NCBI GenBank assembly: GCA_016716535.1
Contig: JADJWD010000001.1
Coordinates: 124,001-188,000 of the forward strand
Origin: Betaproteobacteria bacterium
GTDB taxonomy: Bacteria > Pseudomonadota > Gammaproteobacteria > Burkholderiales > Burkholderiaceae_C
Reading direction: 5' to 3'
Length of the DNA: 64,000 bases
In this document: piece by piece, positions 24,990 through 36,523 of the stretch
Layout of the letters: every line of letters starts with the position of its first letter
Numbering within the stretch: the first letter of the stretch is position 1
Made by a program: the position numbers and the translations under genes
Notes under the pieces: generated by a model
Databases searched by the model: none
What the model was told of the DNA's origin: nothing
The model's input: only the letters and a program-made list of their open reading frames with translations

Positions 24990-26620
24990 GCCACCTCCCC
25001 CCGCTCGCTCGCCAGCGTCTGCACCGCTTGCACGAAGACCTCGGCGCGGTGGGCGTAGTTGGCGAACATGTCCAGGCTCGCGCAGGCGGGCGAAAGCAGC
25101 ACCGCGTCGCCGGGGCGCGCCTGCTCGAAGCACCAGCGCGTGGCCGCTTCGAGCGTCTCGTGCCGCTGCATGGCGACACCCGCCGCCGCGGCATCGGCCA
25201 GCGCCGCTTCGATCGCCGCCGCATCGCGGCCGATCGTCGCCACCGCGCGCGCGTGGCGCTGCACCGGTGCAGCGAGCGGCGCAAAGTCCTGGCCCTTGCC
25301 GTCGCCGCCGAGGATGACGACCAGCCGCGCCGGCGCCTTGTCGGCGCCCAGGCCCTCGAGCGCGGCGACGGTGGCGCCGACGTTCGTGCCCTTGCTGTCG
25401 TCGTAGGCCTCGACATCGCCGACGGCGGCGACCCACTGCACACGATGCGGCTCGCCGGCGTACTCGCGCAGGCCGTGCAGCATCGGCGCCAGCGGGCAGC
25501 CGATGGCGGTGGCCAGCGCCAGCGCCGCCAGCGCGTTGGCCGCGTTGTGGCGGCCGCGCACACGCAGCGCGTCGGCGGGCATCAGGCGTTGCAGGTGTAG
25601 TTCGACCACCTCCCCGGGGCGCGGCTTGAGCGTCTCGTCGGCGGGCAGCGCGCGCACGAGCCAGGCCATGCCGTTTTCGACGACAAGCCCGAAGTCGCCC
25701 GGGCGCTCGGGCGAGCCGAGGCCGAAGCGCAGCACGGGGCGCGCGGGCGCCGCGGCGGCCTTCGCCTTGCCGCGCAACGGCACGGTAGGCACGGCCGGCG
25801 CCATCGCCTCGACGAGCGGGTCGTCGCGGTTGAGGACCATCGCGCCAATTGCGCCTTGCGCAGCAGCGGTCGCACCCGCCGTGCCCGGCTCCGTCGCGAG
25901 CCCGCCGAAGATCCGCGCCTTCGCCGCCGCGTACGCCGCCATCGAGCCGTGCCAGTCGAGGTGGTCCTGCGTCACGTTCAGCACCGCGGCGGCGTCGGGC
26001 GCGTGGCCGCGCCAGTCGACGCCGGTGCCGCCGCCTTCGAGCTGGAAGCTCGACAGTTCGAGTACCCACACCTCGGGCAGCGTGTCGTTGTCGGCCGCTT
26101 CGGCCAACGCCGCGGCCAGCGTGTCCAGCAGCGTCGGGCCGATGTTGCCGGCCAGCGCGACGCGCCGGCCGGCGCGTTGCACGAGCAGCGCCGTCATCGC
26201 CGTCGTCGTCGTCTTGCCGTTCGTGCCGGTGACGGCCAGGATCTGCGGCGCATAGCCGCGTTCGTTCTTCAGCGCCGCGAGCGCGCGCACGAAGAGATCC
26301 AGTTCACCGAGCACCGGCACGTCGCGCGCGCGCGCTTCCTGCGTCAGCGGCGCGATGCGCGCGTCGTAGGGCGCGAGGCCGGGGCTCTTCAGCACCAGCG
26401 TCACGTCGGCCAGCGCCGCCGCCCTCGCATCGCCGGTCAACTCGCCCGTCAGGCGCACCGCTTCGGGCCACTCGCGCGCCAGCGTCTGCGCACCCGGCGG
26501 CTCGCTGCGCGAGTCCCACACGCGCACCTTCGCCCCGGCGCGCGCGCACCAGCGCGCCATCGCCAGGCCGCTTTCGCCGAGGCCGAGCACGAGGACGGTG
26601 TCGTGGTTCATCACCCGCAT
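24986..26620 (-). CDS. murD: UDP-N-acetylmuramoyl-L-alanine--D-glutamate ligase MurD
   Basis: A 544-residue Mur ligase adding D-Glu. Features are VLVLGLGESGLAMARW at the N-terminus, the ATP loop AVTGTNGKTTTTAM, NVTQDHLDWHGSM and DDSKGTNVGATVAAL. It is longer than E. coli MurD because of Ala-rich insertions (near EPGTAGATAAAQGAIG and KAKAAAAPARP). The ATG at 26620 overlaps the mraY stop; an in-frame ATG at 26611 (NHDTVLVLG) is an alternative start. Confidence 0.95.
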   Translation of the reverse strand: MRVMNHDTVLVLGLGESGLAMARWCARAGAKVRVWDSRSEPPGAQTLAREWPEAVRLTGELTGDARAAALADVTLVLKSPGLAPYDARIAPLTQEARARDVPVLGELDLFVRALAALKNERGYAPQILAVTGTNGKTTTTAMTALLVQRAGRRVALAGNIGPTLLDTLAAALAEAADNDTLPEVWVLELSSFQLEGGGTGVDWRGHAPDAAAVLNVTQDHLDWHGSMAAYAAAKARIFGGLATEPGTAGATAAAQGAIGAMVLNRDDPLVEAMAPAVPTVPLRGKAKAAAAPARPVLRFGLGSPERPGDFGLVVENGMAWLVRALPADETLKPRPGEVVELHLQRLMPADALRVRGRHNAANALAALALATAIGCPLAPMLHGLREYAGEPHRVQWVAAVGDVEAYDDSKGTNVGATVAALEGLGADKAPARLVVILGGDGKGQDFAPLAAPVQRHARAVATIGRDAAAIEAALADAAAAGVAMQRHETLEAATRWCFEQARPGDAVLLSPACASLDMFANYAHRAEVFVQAVQTLASERGEVA

Positions 26621-27801
26621 CACCTCAGCTTCAGGCTCGCCAGCCCGACCAGGCACAGCAGCATCGTCACGATCCAGAAGCGGATGACGACCTGGTTCTC
26701 GGCCCAGCCCTTCTTCTCGAAGTGGTGGTGCAGCGGCGCCATCAAGAAGATCCGCCGGCCGACGCCGTACCGGCGCTTCGTGTACTTGAACCACGCCACC
26801 TGCGCCATCACCGAGAGCATCTCGGCGACGAAGATGCCGCCCATGATGCCGAGCAGGATCTCCTGGCGCGTGATGACGGCAATCGTGCCTAACGCGCCAC
26901 CTAGCGCAAGCGCGCCGACGTCACCCATGAACACCTGCGCCGGATTCGCGTTGAACCACAGGAACGCGAGCCCGGCGCCGCCCATCGCGGCGCAGAAGAT
27001 CAACAGTTCGCCCGAGCCCGGGATGTACGGGAACAGCAGGTAGCGGCTGAAGTTGATGTTGCCGGTGACGTAGGCGAAGACGCCGAGCGCCGAGCCGACC
27101 ATCACCACCGGCATGATCGCCAGGCCATCGAGCCCGTCGGTGAAGTTGACGGCGTTGCTGGCGCCGACGATGACGAACCAGGCCAGCGCGATGAAGCCCC
27201 AGACGCCCAGCGGGTAGCTGTAGGTCTTCAGGAACGGCACCATCAGGTCGGCGCGCGGCGGCAGCGTCGTCGAGAAGCCGCTTTGCACCCAGCGCATGAA
27301 GAGTTCCCACACGCGCACGTTCGTCGTCTCGGCGACGGTGAACGCGAGGTACGTCGCCGCGACCAGGCCGATCAGCGTCTGCCAGAAGAACTTCTCGCGC
27401 GAGCGCATGCCCTCGGGGTCCTTCTTCACCACCTTGCGGTAGTCGTCGACCCAGCCGACGGCGCCGAAGCCGAAGGTGACGAGCATCACCACCCAGACGA
27501 AGCGGTTCGACCAGTCGAACCACAACACGGTGGCCACGCCGATGCCGATCAGCACCAGCACGCCGCCCATCGTCGGCGTGCCGCGCTTGCCGAGGTGGCT
27601 TTGCATGCCGTATTCGCGGATCGGCTGGCCGATCTTCATCTCGACGAGGCGGCGGATGACGGCGGGCCCGAGCGCCAGGCCGAACAGCATCGCCGTCAGC
27701 GCCGCGAGCACGGCGCGGAAGGTCAGGTACTGGAAGACGCGCAGGAAACCCAGTTCCTCCGGGTACCAGGCGAGCAGCAGTTGCGTCAGCGCCAGCAGCA
27801 T
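26620..27801 (-). CDS. mraY: Phospho-MurNAc-pentapeptide translocase MraY
   Basis: A 393-residue polytopic enzyme transferring phospho-MurNAc-pentapeptide to undecaprenyl phosphate (lipid I synthesis). The catalytic aspartates are in GWVDDYRKVVKKDPEG and NAVNFTDGLDGLA, and the HHH motif is MAPLHHHFEKKGW. Overlaps of 4 bp join it to murF and murD. The start LLALTQLLLAWYPEELGFLRVF is the family N-terminus. Confidence 0.97.
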   Translation of the reverse strand: MLLALTQLLLAWYPEELGFLRVFQYLTFRAVLAALTAMLFGLALGPAVIRRLVEMKIGQPIREYGMQSHLGKRGTPTMGGVLVLIGIGVATVLWFDWSNRFVWVVMLVTFGFGAVGWVDDYRKVVKKDPEGMRSREKFFWQTLIGLVAATYLAFTVAETTNVRVWELFMRWVQSGFSTTLPPRADLMVPFLKTYSYPLGVWGFIALAWFVIVGASNAVNFTDGLDGLAIMPVVMVGSALGVFAYVTGNINFSRYLLFPYIPGSGELLIFCAAMGGAGLAFLWFNANPAQVFMGDVGALALGGALGTIAVITRQEILLGIMGGIFVAEMLSVMAQVAWFKYTKRRYGVGRRIFLMAPLHHHFEKKGWAENQVVIRFWIVTMLLCLVGLASLKLR

Positions 27802-29248
27802 CAGCCCGCCCCCTCGGCAGCCCACGCGGCGCGCAACGCGGCGACGACGGCTTCCATGCACATCGAGCGCGAGCCCTTGACGAGCACCGACGCGGCCGCC
27901 GGCGCTTCTGTTCCGAGCGCGGCGACGAGTGCCGGCACGTCGGCGAAGTGGCGCCCGACCCCGAGCCGCGCGCACTGCGGCCCGGCCGACCAGACGTGCT
28001 CGAGGCCACGTTCGCGCGCATACGCGCCGACCTCGGCGTGGAAGGCCGGGCCGTCGTCGCCGACCTCGGCCATGTCGCCGAGCACCAGCCAGCGCGGCGC
28101 GGGCAGCGTGGCGAGCACGTCGATCGCCGCGCGCACGCTGTCGGGGTTGGCGTTGTAGCTGTCGTCGACGAGCGTCACGGCGGCGCCGGCGCGGCGCAGC
28201 GAGAGTGCACGCGTGCGGCCGGCCACCGGCTCGAAGGCGGCGAGGCCGGCGGCGATGGCCGCAGGCGAGACACCGGCAGCGAGCGCGCAGGCCGCCGCGG
28301 CGATGGCGTTCAGCGCGTTGTGGCGGCCGGGTTGTGCCAGCGTCGTCTCGATGCGGCCGGCGGGCGTGCGCAGCGTCAGTTTCCAGCGCGCGGCGGCGGT
28401 GTCCCAGATGGCGACGCCGCCGATGTCGGCGGCTTCACTCTCACCATCCAACCCGAACGTCCACACGCGCCCAACGCCGCGCTCGGCCGCGAGCCGGCGC
28501 CACAGCGGCGTGAAGGCATCGGCCGCAGGCAGCACGACGGTGCCGCCGGCGGCGACACGCGCGATGACGCTGCCGTTCTCGCGCGCCACCGCTTCGAGGC
28601 CGTGCAGGAACTCCTGGTGCTCGCGCTGCGCGTTGTTGATCAGCGCCACCGTCGGCCGCACGAGGTCGGCCAGCAGCGCGATTTCACCCTCGTGGTTCGT
28701 GCCCAGTTCGAGCGCCGCGAAACGGTGGTGCGGCCGCAGCGCCAGCAGCATCAGCGGCACGCCGATGTGGTTGTTGAGGTTGCCGCGCGTGACGAGCGCG
28801 GCGTCGCCCGTTCCACCGGCCTCGGCGCGCAGCATCGCGCCGAGCATCTGTGTCACAGTCGTCTTGCCGTTGCTGCCGGTGATGGCGACGAGCGGCAGCG
28901 CGGCAAAGCGCGCGCGCCAGCCACTGGCGAGCTGCTGCAGCGCGGCGAGCGTGTCGGGCACCTCGAGGCCGGCGAGCCCCGGTGCCGTGGCCAGGCGCCC
29001 GGTGTTGGCCAGCGCCGCGGCGGCGCCAGCGGCCTGCGCGGCGGCGAGGTAGTCGTTGCCGTCGAAGTTCTCGCCGGCCAGGGCGACGAAGAGGTCGCCG
29101 GCGGCGAGGCTGCGCGTGTCGCTGTGCACGCGCGTGATGGCGATGCCGCCCGCGGCGGCACCGCCCGCCCCTTGCACGAGGCGGCTGCCGGGGACGAGCA
29201 CGTGCGCTTCGGCCAGCGTCATCATCGTCGCAGGCGCCGCGGAGTTCG

Positions 29249-29252
<4 letters not shown>
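27801..29252 (-). CDS. murF: UDP-MurNAc-tripeptide--D-Ala-D-Ala ligase MurF
   Basis: The 483-residue ligase adds the D-Ala-D-Ala dipeptide made by Ddl. It contains the ATP loop AITGSNGKTTVTQML, the GNLNNHIGVPL motif, INNAQREHQEFL and DDSYNANPDSVRAA. The N-terminal domain shows the MurE/MurF-type THSDTRSLAAGDLFVAL variant (VHSDTRSL). The ATG at 29252 overlaps the murE stop. Confidence 0.96.
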
Positions 29253-30906
<1,654 letters not shown>

Positions 30907-30910
<4 letters not shown>

Positions 30911-32787
30911 AAGCTCTCCTGCGCCGCCGGCACCGGCTTGGCGGTGATCTGCGTCTTCACGTCGACGTCGGGCGGCACGTTCAGCGCGCGCAGCGTGTTC
31001 TGCACGACGTGGCTGAACACCGGCGCGGCGACGTCGCCGGCGTAGTACTTGCCATTGCGCGGCTCGTCGACCATCACCGCGACGACGATGCGCGGCGCGC
31101 TCACCGGCGCGAGGCCCACGAACCACGCGCGGTACTTGCCGTCGGCGTACTCGCCGCCGACGAGCTTCTTGGCCGTGCCGGTCTTCCCCGCCACCGAATA
31201 GCCGAGCGTCAGGCGCTGCAGATCGGGCGCGGTGCCGCCGGGCGACGCGGCCAGGCGCAGCATCTCGCGCACCTGCCGCGCGGTGGTGGGGCTGAAGACA
31301 CGCTGGCCGCCCGCGCCCACGACCGCACCCGCTTCGTCGGCGGTGGCGGCCGCGCCACCCGCCTCGCGCTTCAACAGCGTCAGCGGTGCCAGGTCGCCAT
31401 CGCGCGCGAACACCGTGTACGCATGCGCCATCTGCAGCACGCTGGCGCTCGCGCTGTAGCCGAAGGCGACGCGCGCATGGTCGGTCGGGCGCCAGCTCTT
31501 CCACGCGCGCAGCTTGCCGGTGGCCACGTGCGGCAGTTCGATGCGCGGCTTGCTGCCGAGGCCGAGCGCCGCATACGTCGCCCACAGCTCCTGCCGCTCC
31601 ATCGAAAGCGCGAGCTTCGCGGTGCCGACGTTCGACGACTTCTGCAGCACCTCGGCGACGGTGAGCGTGCCGTGCGGGTGCGCGTCGGTGATCGTCGTGC
31701 CGGTGACGACCATGCGGCCGGGCGCGGTGTCGATCGGCGTCGTCGGCGCGACGCGCTTGCTGTCGAGCGCCCGCGCGATCGTGAACGGCTTCATCGTCGA
31801 GCCCGGCTCACTGGCGTCGCTGGCGGCGCGGTTCTGCAAGAGCGTCGCCGCATGGCTGCCGCGCTTGTTCGGATCCGCACCGGGGTAGTTGGCCATCGCC
31901 AGCACCTCGCCGCTGGCGCTGTCGAGCACCACCACGCTGGCGGCGCGGGCGTTGTGCTGCTGCACGGCGTCGCGCGCGCGCTTCCACGCTTCGAATTGGA
32001 TCTTGCTGTCGATCGCCAGCGTGATGTCGTGGCCGTGCCGCGGCAGCGCGATGTCGCCCACGTCCTCGACGGCGCGGCCGAGGCGATCGCGCACCAGCGT
32101 GCGCTGGCCCTTCTCGCCTTGGAGCTGCTGCTGCAGCAAGAGCTCGACGCCGGCGCGGCCGATGTCGTCGGTGTCGGTGTAGCCGACCAGGTGCGCGGCG
32201 GCCTCGCCCTCGGGGTAGCGGCGGCGGTACTCGCGCTCCTCGATCAGGCCCTTGAGCTTGTGCTCGGCGGCGATGGCCTTGATCGCCGTCCACGCCGCCT
32301 CTTCGACGTGGCGGCGCACGAGCACGGTGCCGCCGGGCTCGAGCCGCTCGTCGAACTCGGCCGCGCTCATGCCGAGCAGCCGCGCGATCGCGCGCCGCTC
32401 GGCGGCCGCAGCGGCGAAGAGCTTCGTGTCGATCTTGATCGTCGGCAGCGCGACGCTCGTGGCGAGCACGAGGCCGTTCCGGTCGAGGATGCGCCCGCGG
32501 GTGGCCGGCAGCGTCTGCGTGTGCACGAAGCGCTTCTCGCCCTGGAACTGGAAGAACTGCGTGGCGATGATCTGCACGTAGGCGGCGCGGCCGAGCAGCA
32601 CCGCGAAGCCGAGGCCGACGAGCAGCACGACGAAGCGCGAGCGCCAGGGCGGCGTCTTGCTGGCGAGCAGCGGGCTCGTCGCGTAGCGCAGGCTTTTCAC
32701 CGGCACGCTGCCCATGCGGCCGAGGCCGAAGCCTGAGCCGGTGCCCATGCCCGGCAGCGTGCCGCGCGCGATGGCGCGCGCGCTCAT
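30907..32787 (-). CDS. ftsI: Septal peptidoglycan transpeptidase FtsI (PBP3)
   Basis: The 626-residue class B penicillin-binding protein cross-links septal peptidoglycan with FtsW. One membrane helix (about residues 51-73, FVVLLVGLGFAVLLG) follows a 50-residue cytoplasmic tail. The transpeptidase motifs are SxxK in EPGSTMKPF (Ser330, Lys333), SSN at 384-386 and KTGT at 535-538. The non-catalytic domain includes RGRILDRNGLVLATS. Its ATG overlaps the ftsL stop. Confidence 0.96.
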
Positions 32788-33110
32788 CGCGTGCCTCCCG
32801 CGGCGTTGGCCGCCGGCGCCGGTGCCGCAGACGAGGAGCCTGCCGGGCCCGGATCGGTGACCATCTCGGTGACCGCCGGCGTTGCGGTGCGCATGCCGAG
32901 CTTGTCGCGCGCGACGCGCTCGACGCGCAGGTGCGTGGCCTGCGTCTGCCGCTCGGCGTCGAGGCGGCGGTATTCGGCGTCCAGGCGCTGTTGCACCCCG
33001 CGTGCGCGGTCCACCTCGGCGAAGAGGCGCCGCGCCTCGTACGAGGTGTGCACGAGCCACAGGCTGCTGGCCAGCAGCGCGGCGAGCAGCAGCAGGTTGA
33101 CGCGGCTCAT
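32784..33110 (-). CDS. ftsL: Cell division protein FtsL
   Basis: A 108-residue bitopic protein with a membrane helix at residues about 4-21 (VNLLLLAALLASSLWLVH) and a periplasmic coiled coil (LDAEYRRLDAERQTQATHLRVERVARDKLGM). It forms a complex with FtsB and FtsQ that activates FtsWI. The Ala/Pro/Ser tail is low complexity. It starts 23 bp after rsmH. Confidence 0.92.
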   Translation of the reverse strand: MSRVNLLLLAALLASSLWLVHTSYEARRLFAEVDRARGVQQRLDAEYRRLDAERQTQATHLRVERVARDKLGMRTATPAVTEMVTDPGPAGSSSAAPAPAANAAGGTR

Positions 33111-33133
33111 CGTGGTCGGCTTTCGTCGCGCCT

Positions 33134-34066
33134 TCAGGCGACCTCGGTGCGCTCGGCCACGCGCATCACCGCCGAGCGGGCGCGCGGGTTCGCGGCGATC
33201 TCGACGGCGCCCGGCTTCACGCGCGCCAGCGCTCGCAAGCGCAGCGCACGCGGCGGCGCGAACGGCGCGCGCCGGTCGGGCGCGTCGCGGCTTTCGCGCG
33301 CGATGAACGTCTTGACGATGCGGTCCTCGAGCGAGTGGAAGCTGATGACGACCAGGCGGCCGCCCGGGGCGAGCAGCGCCAGCGCGTCGTTCAGCGCCTG
33401 CTCCAGCGCCTGGAGTTCGGCGTTGACGTGAATCCGAAGAGCCTGAAACGTGCGCGTCGCAGGGTCCTGGCCCGGCTCGCGGGTCTTGACGACGCGAGCC
33501 ACGAGCGCGGCCAGCTCGCCGGTTCGACCCACGGGCGCGCCGCTTGTGCGGCGAGCCACAAGCGCCTTTGCAATCGGAACAGCAAACCGTTCTTCGCCGT
33601 ATTCACGGATCACCTGCGCAATCTCGCGCTCGTCGGCACGCGCCAGGAACTCCGCCGCCGTCTCGCCGCGGGTCGTATCCATGCGCATGTCCAGCACCGC
33701 GTCGTGGCGGAAGCTGAAGCCGCGCGCCGGGTCGTCGATCTGGGGTGAGCTGACACCCAGGTCCAGCAGCAGCCCCTGCACGTGCTCGATGCCGAGCGCC
33801 GCCAGCTCCGGGCGCAGTTCGGCAAAGCTCGCGTGGCGGATCGTGAAGCGCGGGTCGTCGATGCGCTGCGCTTCGGCCACCGCTTCGGGGTCGCGGTCGA
33901 AGGCGACGAGGCGGCCCGAAGGTGCGAGCCGCGCGAGCAGCGCGCGCGCATGCCCGCCGCGGCCGAAGGTGCCGTCGACGTAGATGCCGCCCGGCTGCGT
34001 CACCAACGCCTCGACGGCTTCGGCGAGCAGGACGGTGCGATGGGTCCATGCCGGGGCGGTGGTCAC
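33134..34066 (-). CDS. rsmH: 16S rRNA (cytosine-1402-N4) methyltransferase RsmH
   Basis: A 310-residue SAM-dependent methyltransferase (MraW). Seen are HRTVLLAEAVEAL, the SAM loop YVDGTFGRGGHARALL, LDLGVSSPQID and RTFQALRIHVNAEL, and the C-terminal VVISFHSLEDRIVKTF. The GTG start at 34066 overlaps the mraZ stop (GTGA). Encoded, as usual, second in the dcw cluster. Confidence 0.96.
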   Translation of the reverse strand: MTTAPAWTHRTVLLAEAVEALVTQPGGIYVDGTFGRGGHARALLARLAPSGRLVAFDRDPEAVAEAQRIDDPRFTIRHASFAELRPELAALGIEHVQGLLLDLGVSSPQIDDPARGFSFRHDAVLDMRMDTTRGETAAEFLARADEREIAQVIREYGEERFAVPIAKALVARRTSGAPVGRTGELAALVARVVKTREPGQDPATRTFQALRIHVNAELQALEQALNDALALLAPGGRLVVISFHSLEDRIVKTFIARESRDAPDRRAPFAPPRALRLRALARVKPGAVEIAANPRARSAVMRVAERTEVA

Positions 34067-34524
34067 TGGAACACCAGCGTGCGCAAGGGCTCGGGCTTGC
34101 CCTTCGAGATGACTTGGGCTTCGCGAACCTCGACGCGGCCGGGGTCCCACAATTCGAAATGCGCGCCGACCCCCATGAAGACGACCGAGCCGTTCTCCTT
34201 GAACCCCGCCCAGCGACGCAGTTCCGGCGGCAAGAGGACGCGTGAGCCGCTGTCGATCTCGAGCTCGGTATGGCTGCCCAGGTACAGCCGGCGCCACTCG
34301 TCGGCGTCATCGTCGGTGAGCTTCAACACCACGTCGGCCAGCTGGGCAAAGATGTCCGGCGTGTACAAGCCCAGGCAGCCGGCCGGGTCCTTGCAGACGA
34401 CGAGCTGGCCCGCGGCGCGCTCGTTGATCTGGTCGCGCCACTTCGAGGGCACGGTCAACCGCCCTTTGACATCCAATGTGAGCACTGGCCCACCGAAGAA
34501 GCGCCACTGAGACACGGCCGACAC
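34063..34524 (-). CDS. mraZ: Transcriptional regulator MraZ
   Basis: The first dcw gene; MraZ binds repeats upstream of its own gene and represses the cluster. The product has two AbrB-like halves: LTLDVKGRLTVPSKWRDQI and VLLPPELRRWAGF. The frame has GTG codons at 34524 and 34515 and no upstream ATG; 34524 is listed. The upstream GGAG is only four bases away, so 34515 may be the real start. Length is 153 or 150 residues, slightly above the usual 140-150. Confidence 0.92.
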   Translation of the reverse strand: MSAVSQWRFFGGPVLTLDVKGRLTVPSKWRDQINERAAGQLVVCKDPAGCLGLYTPDIFAQLADVVLKLTDDDADEWRRLYLGSHTELEIDSGSRVLLPPELRRWAGFKENGSVVFMGVGAHFELWDPGRVEVREAQVISKGKPEPLRTLVFQ

Positions 34525-34528
34525 CGAA

Positions 34529-34560
34529 CTCCACGTTCACCTACAATTTCCCACCGCCCA
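34529..34560 (-). promoter_or_regulatory. MraZ operator (TGGGN repeats)
   Basis: Read on the minus strand, three pentamers TGGGA, TAGGT and TGGAG are separated by exactly 5-bp spacers (34549-34553, 34539-34543, 34529-34533), the layout known for MraZ boxes. A fourth, off-phase TGGGC lies at 34556-34560. The array covers the predicted transcription start and leader of mraZ. Confidence 0.8.
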
Positions 34561-34589
34561 CTGTAGCCGGGGGAAACCCATGGCGTCAA
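34560..34589 (-). promoter_or_regulatory. Predicted sigma-70 promoter of the dcw cluster
   Basis: On the minus strand TTGACG (34584-34589) and TACAGT (34560-34565) are separated by 18 bp. The start site would fall around 34553, inside the MraZ operator, consistent with repression by MraZ. Confidence 0.6.
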
Positions 34590-34766
34590 CGTGTGTGCGG
34601 ATCGGAAACGCTCGGCGAATCAAGGACTTACGGCGGGGCGCTCAACCAGCCTCTCCGTCAAACCCCTTATGAATGAAGCACTTGTCGAGTTGACTGAAAG
34701 TGCTTTCGAGCCGAAAGCTGTGTGGGCATACAGCCTTGCCGTTACGCCTTGCAACGTGGACGCACC

Positions 34767-35117
34767 GTGCAAAACGACCCGCTCTGGAAGCTGAGGCACG
34801 CGCTGGCCGGCGTCGGCCTGGCGCTGCTGCTCTCGGTGCCGATCGCCGCGGCGCTGGGCAGCGCACTCGGCGATGCGCTCGGAGGCACCTACGGCTGGCG
34901 CGCCGGCGTCTACAGCGGCTTGCTGCTGTACGTGGTCGCCGGAGCGTTCGTGCTCTTCACCAAGGTGGCGCGGCACGAGACGCGGCCGCTGTCGGCGCCG
35001 CGCGTGGGGCTGTGGCTGGCGAGCCTGTGGCTGTGGCCGGGGCTGCTGCTGGCGGCGCCGAAGGTCAGGCCGGCGGACCCGCCACCGCCCGCGCCCCCCT
35101 CCCCGCCGTCACTGTGA
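34767..35117 (+). CDS. Small hypothetical membrane protein
   Basis: A protein of about 116 residues with three hydrophobic segments (ALAGVGLALLLSVPIAAALG, AGVYSGLLLYVVAGAFVLF, GLWLASLWLWPGLLLAA) and a Pro-rich tail. I do not recognise the family. A GTG at 34767 (QNDPLWKLRHALAG) is the preferred start because upstream codons (from a GTG at 34722) look non-coding; the ribosome-binding site is weak. Upstream, gctttcg/cgaaagc at 34702-34718 forms a 7-bp inverted repeat. Its 3' end overlaps the convergent carbonic anhydrase gene by 9 bp. Confidence 0.55.
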   Translation: MQNDPLWKLRHALAGVGLALLLSVPIAAALGSALGDALGGTYGWRAGVYSGLLLYVVAGAFVLFTKVARHETRPLSAPRVGLWLASLWLWPGLLLAAPKVRPADPPPPAPPSPPSL

Positions 35118-36449
35118 CTGCAGGATGCGCCGCCCGGCCGCCGACTGCAGCGGCCGTGCGTTCATCGGGTAGATGCGCGCGAAGAGCTCGATCTGCTCGG
35201 GCGTCAGCGTCACCGGCGTGCGCATCACGACCCACTGCACGCCCTCGCTGCACGGCGGCGTCGTCAGCGAGCCCATGTAGGTGAAGTAGCGGCGGTCCTC
35301 GGGCAGCAGGTGCACCGGGTCGATCTGCGCGCGCGCGGCCACTTCCTCGTGGCGCTCGAGCGGCAGGTTGTTCCACACCGTCTGCACCGCCGGGTGCGCC
35401 GGCCCGCGGCCGAAGAGCACCGCGACGACGGCGAGCCGCCCGGTGCCGTCCTTGTGCACGAGGTGCAGCGACATCTCGAACTGGCGGCCGTCGATGCGCT
35501 CTTCGCTCGGGCGATGGAAGTGGAACTGCACGAGGTCGTAGCGGCGCCCGCCGACCTCGATGGCGTTGCCCGGCGGCACGTTGACCTGCACCGTGTGGCC
35601 GTTGTCGACGACGGCAAAGGCGCTCGGCCGGTAGTCGAACCTCACCGGCTCGAGGTCGACCGGCAGGCCGCCGCGGATGTCGATCGGGCTTTGCCGCTCG
35701 CCGCGCGCGCACAGCGCGAACTCGGGCTTCAGCGTGCCCCACGTGGCGGGGCCGCCGGCGCCTTCGTAGCTCCAGGCATGGCCAGCGTGGCCATGAACGT
35801 TCGCGTGGCCCGGCGTGGCCTTGGTTGCCGAGGTGCGGCGGGGAGGCCGCACGGTGGCCGGGCCCGCGGGCGCATGGGCGACGGCCGGCGCCGAGATGCG
35901 ATGCGGTGCCGCGGCCGCCGCACCTCCCGGCGGGCGCGACCAGGCGATGCCCTCGGCCTGGCCGGCGCCGATATCACGCGCTGTGGGCCGCGGCGCAGCG
36001 GCCGGCGCCGCATGGACCGCAGGACCCGCCGCGGTGGCCGCGGGGACCGCAGCGGCTGCGGTCGCCGCACGGGGTGCAGCGCCTCGGGTGCCGACGCGCA
36101 GGTCCAGCGTGCCGCTGGCCGGCGCCGCGCCGGGCGTCGCCAGCCGTTCGCTCAAGCGCAGGCGCAGCCGCTCCATCGGGTCGGTCACCTCGGCGGCGGC
36201 CGGCACCGGCGCTGCGGGCTGCGCGCCCGCGCCCGAAGGCGCCCTCGCCGCGGCTGCCGATGCCGCGCTGGCGCGCGCGCCGATCGCCTTGCCGGCGCGC
36301 GGCGCCGGCAGCTCGGCGAGACCGGCCCACGCCGGTAGTGCGACCGTTGCGGCGAGCATCAACGCAACCGGTCCGACGACACGCCCGCAAGCGCGGTGAA
36401 CGGCAATGGCAAGGCAGGCGGATGCGCGAGGTGGACGCGGGCAGGTCAT
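35109..36449 (-). CDS. Alpha-class carbonic anhydrase with a long low-complexity N-terminal region
   Basis: A 446-residue exported protein interconverting CO2 and bicarbonate in the periplasm. The catalytic domain (about residues 225-446) has WSYEG, RQSPIDIRGG, the zinc ligands in FHFHRPSEE and HLVHKDG, and the C-terminal LTTPPCSEGVQWVV typical of alpha-carbonic anhydrases. Before it lie a signal region (VALMLAATVALPAWA) and about 180 residues of Ala/Pro-rich sequence without a recognised fold, which is far longer than in usual bacterial enzymes. The start at 36449 is the first with a usable leader. A short His-rich GHANVHGHAGH precedes the domain. Confidence 0.88.
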   Translation of the reverse strand: MTCPRPPRASACLAIAVHRACGRVVGPVALMLAATVALPAWAGLAELPAPRAGKAIGARASAASAAAARAPSGAGAQPAAPVPAAAEVTDPMERLRLRLSERLATPGAAPASGTLDLRVGTRGAAPRAATAAAAVPAATAAGPAVHAAPAAAPRPTARDIGAGQAEGIAWSRPPGGAAAAAPHRISAPAVAHAPAGPATVRPPRRTSATKATPGHANVHGHAGHAWSYEGAGGPATWGTLKPEFALCARGERQSPIDIRGGLPVDLEPVRFDYRPSAFAVVDNGHTVQVNVPPGNAIEVGGRRYDLVQFHFHRPSEERIDGRQFEMSLHLVHKDGTGRLAVVAVLFGRGPAHPAVQTVWNNLPLERHEEVAARAQIDPVHLLPEDRRYFTYMGSLTTPPCSEGVQWVVMRTPVTLTPEQIELFARIYPMNARPLQSAAGRRILQSQ

Positions 36450-36523
36450 GGCGAGGCTCCTCGCGGAGATTTCGGCCTCGCGGCGGGTGCACTTGAGGGC
36501 GGCCGGCGATCACTTGGAGACCC

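Noticed and set aside
34702..34718. Inverted repeat gctttcg/cgaaagc as terminator
   Set aside because: The stem is short and lacks a following T-run; it might be an operator but nothing supports a specific call.
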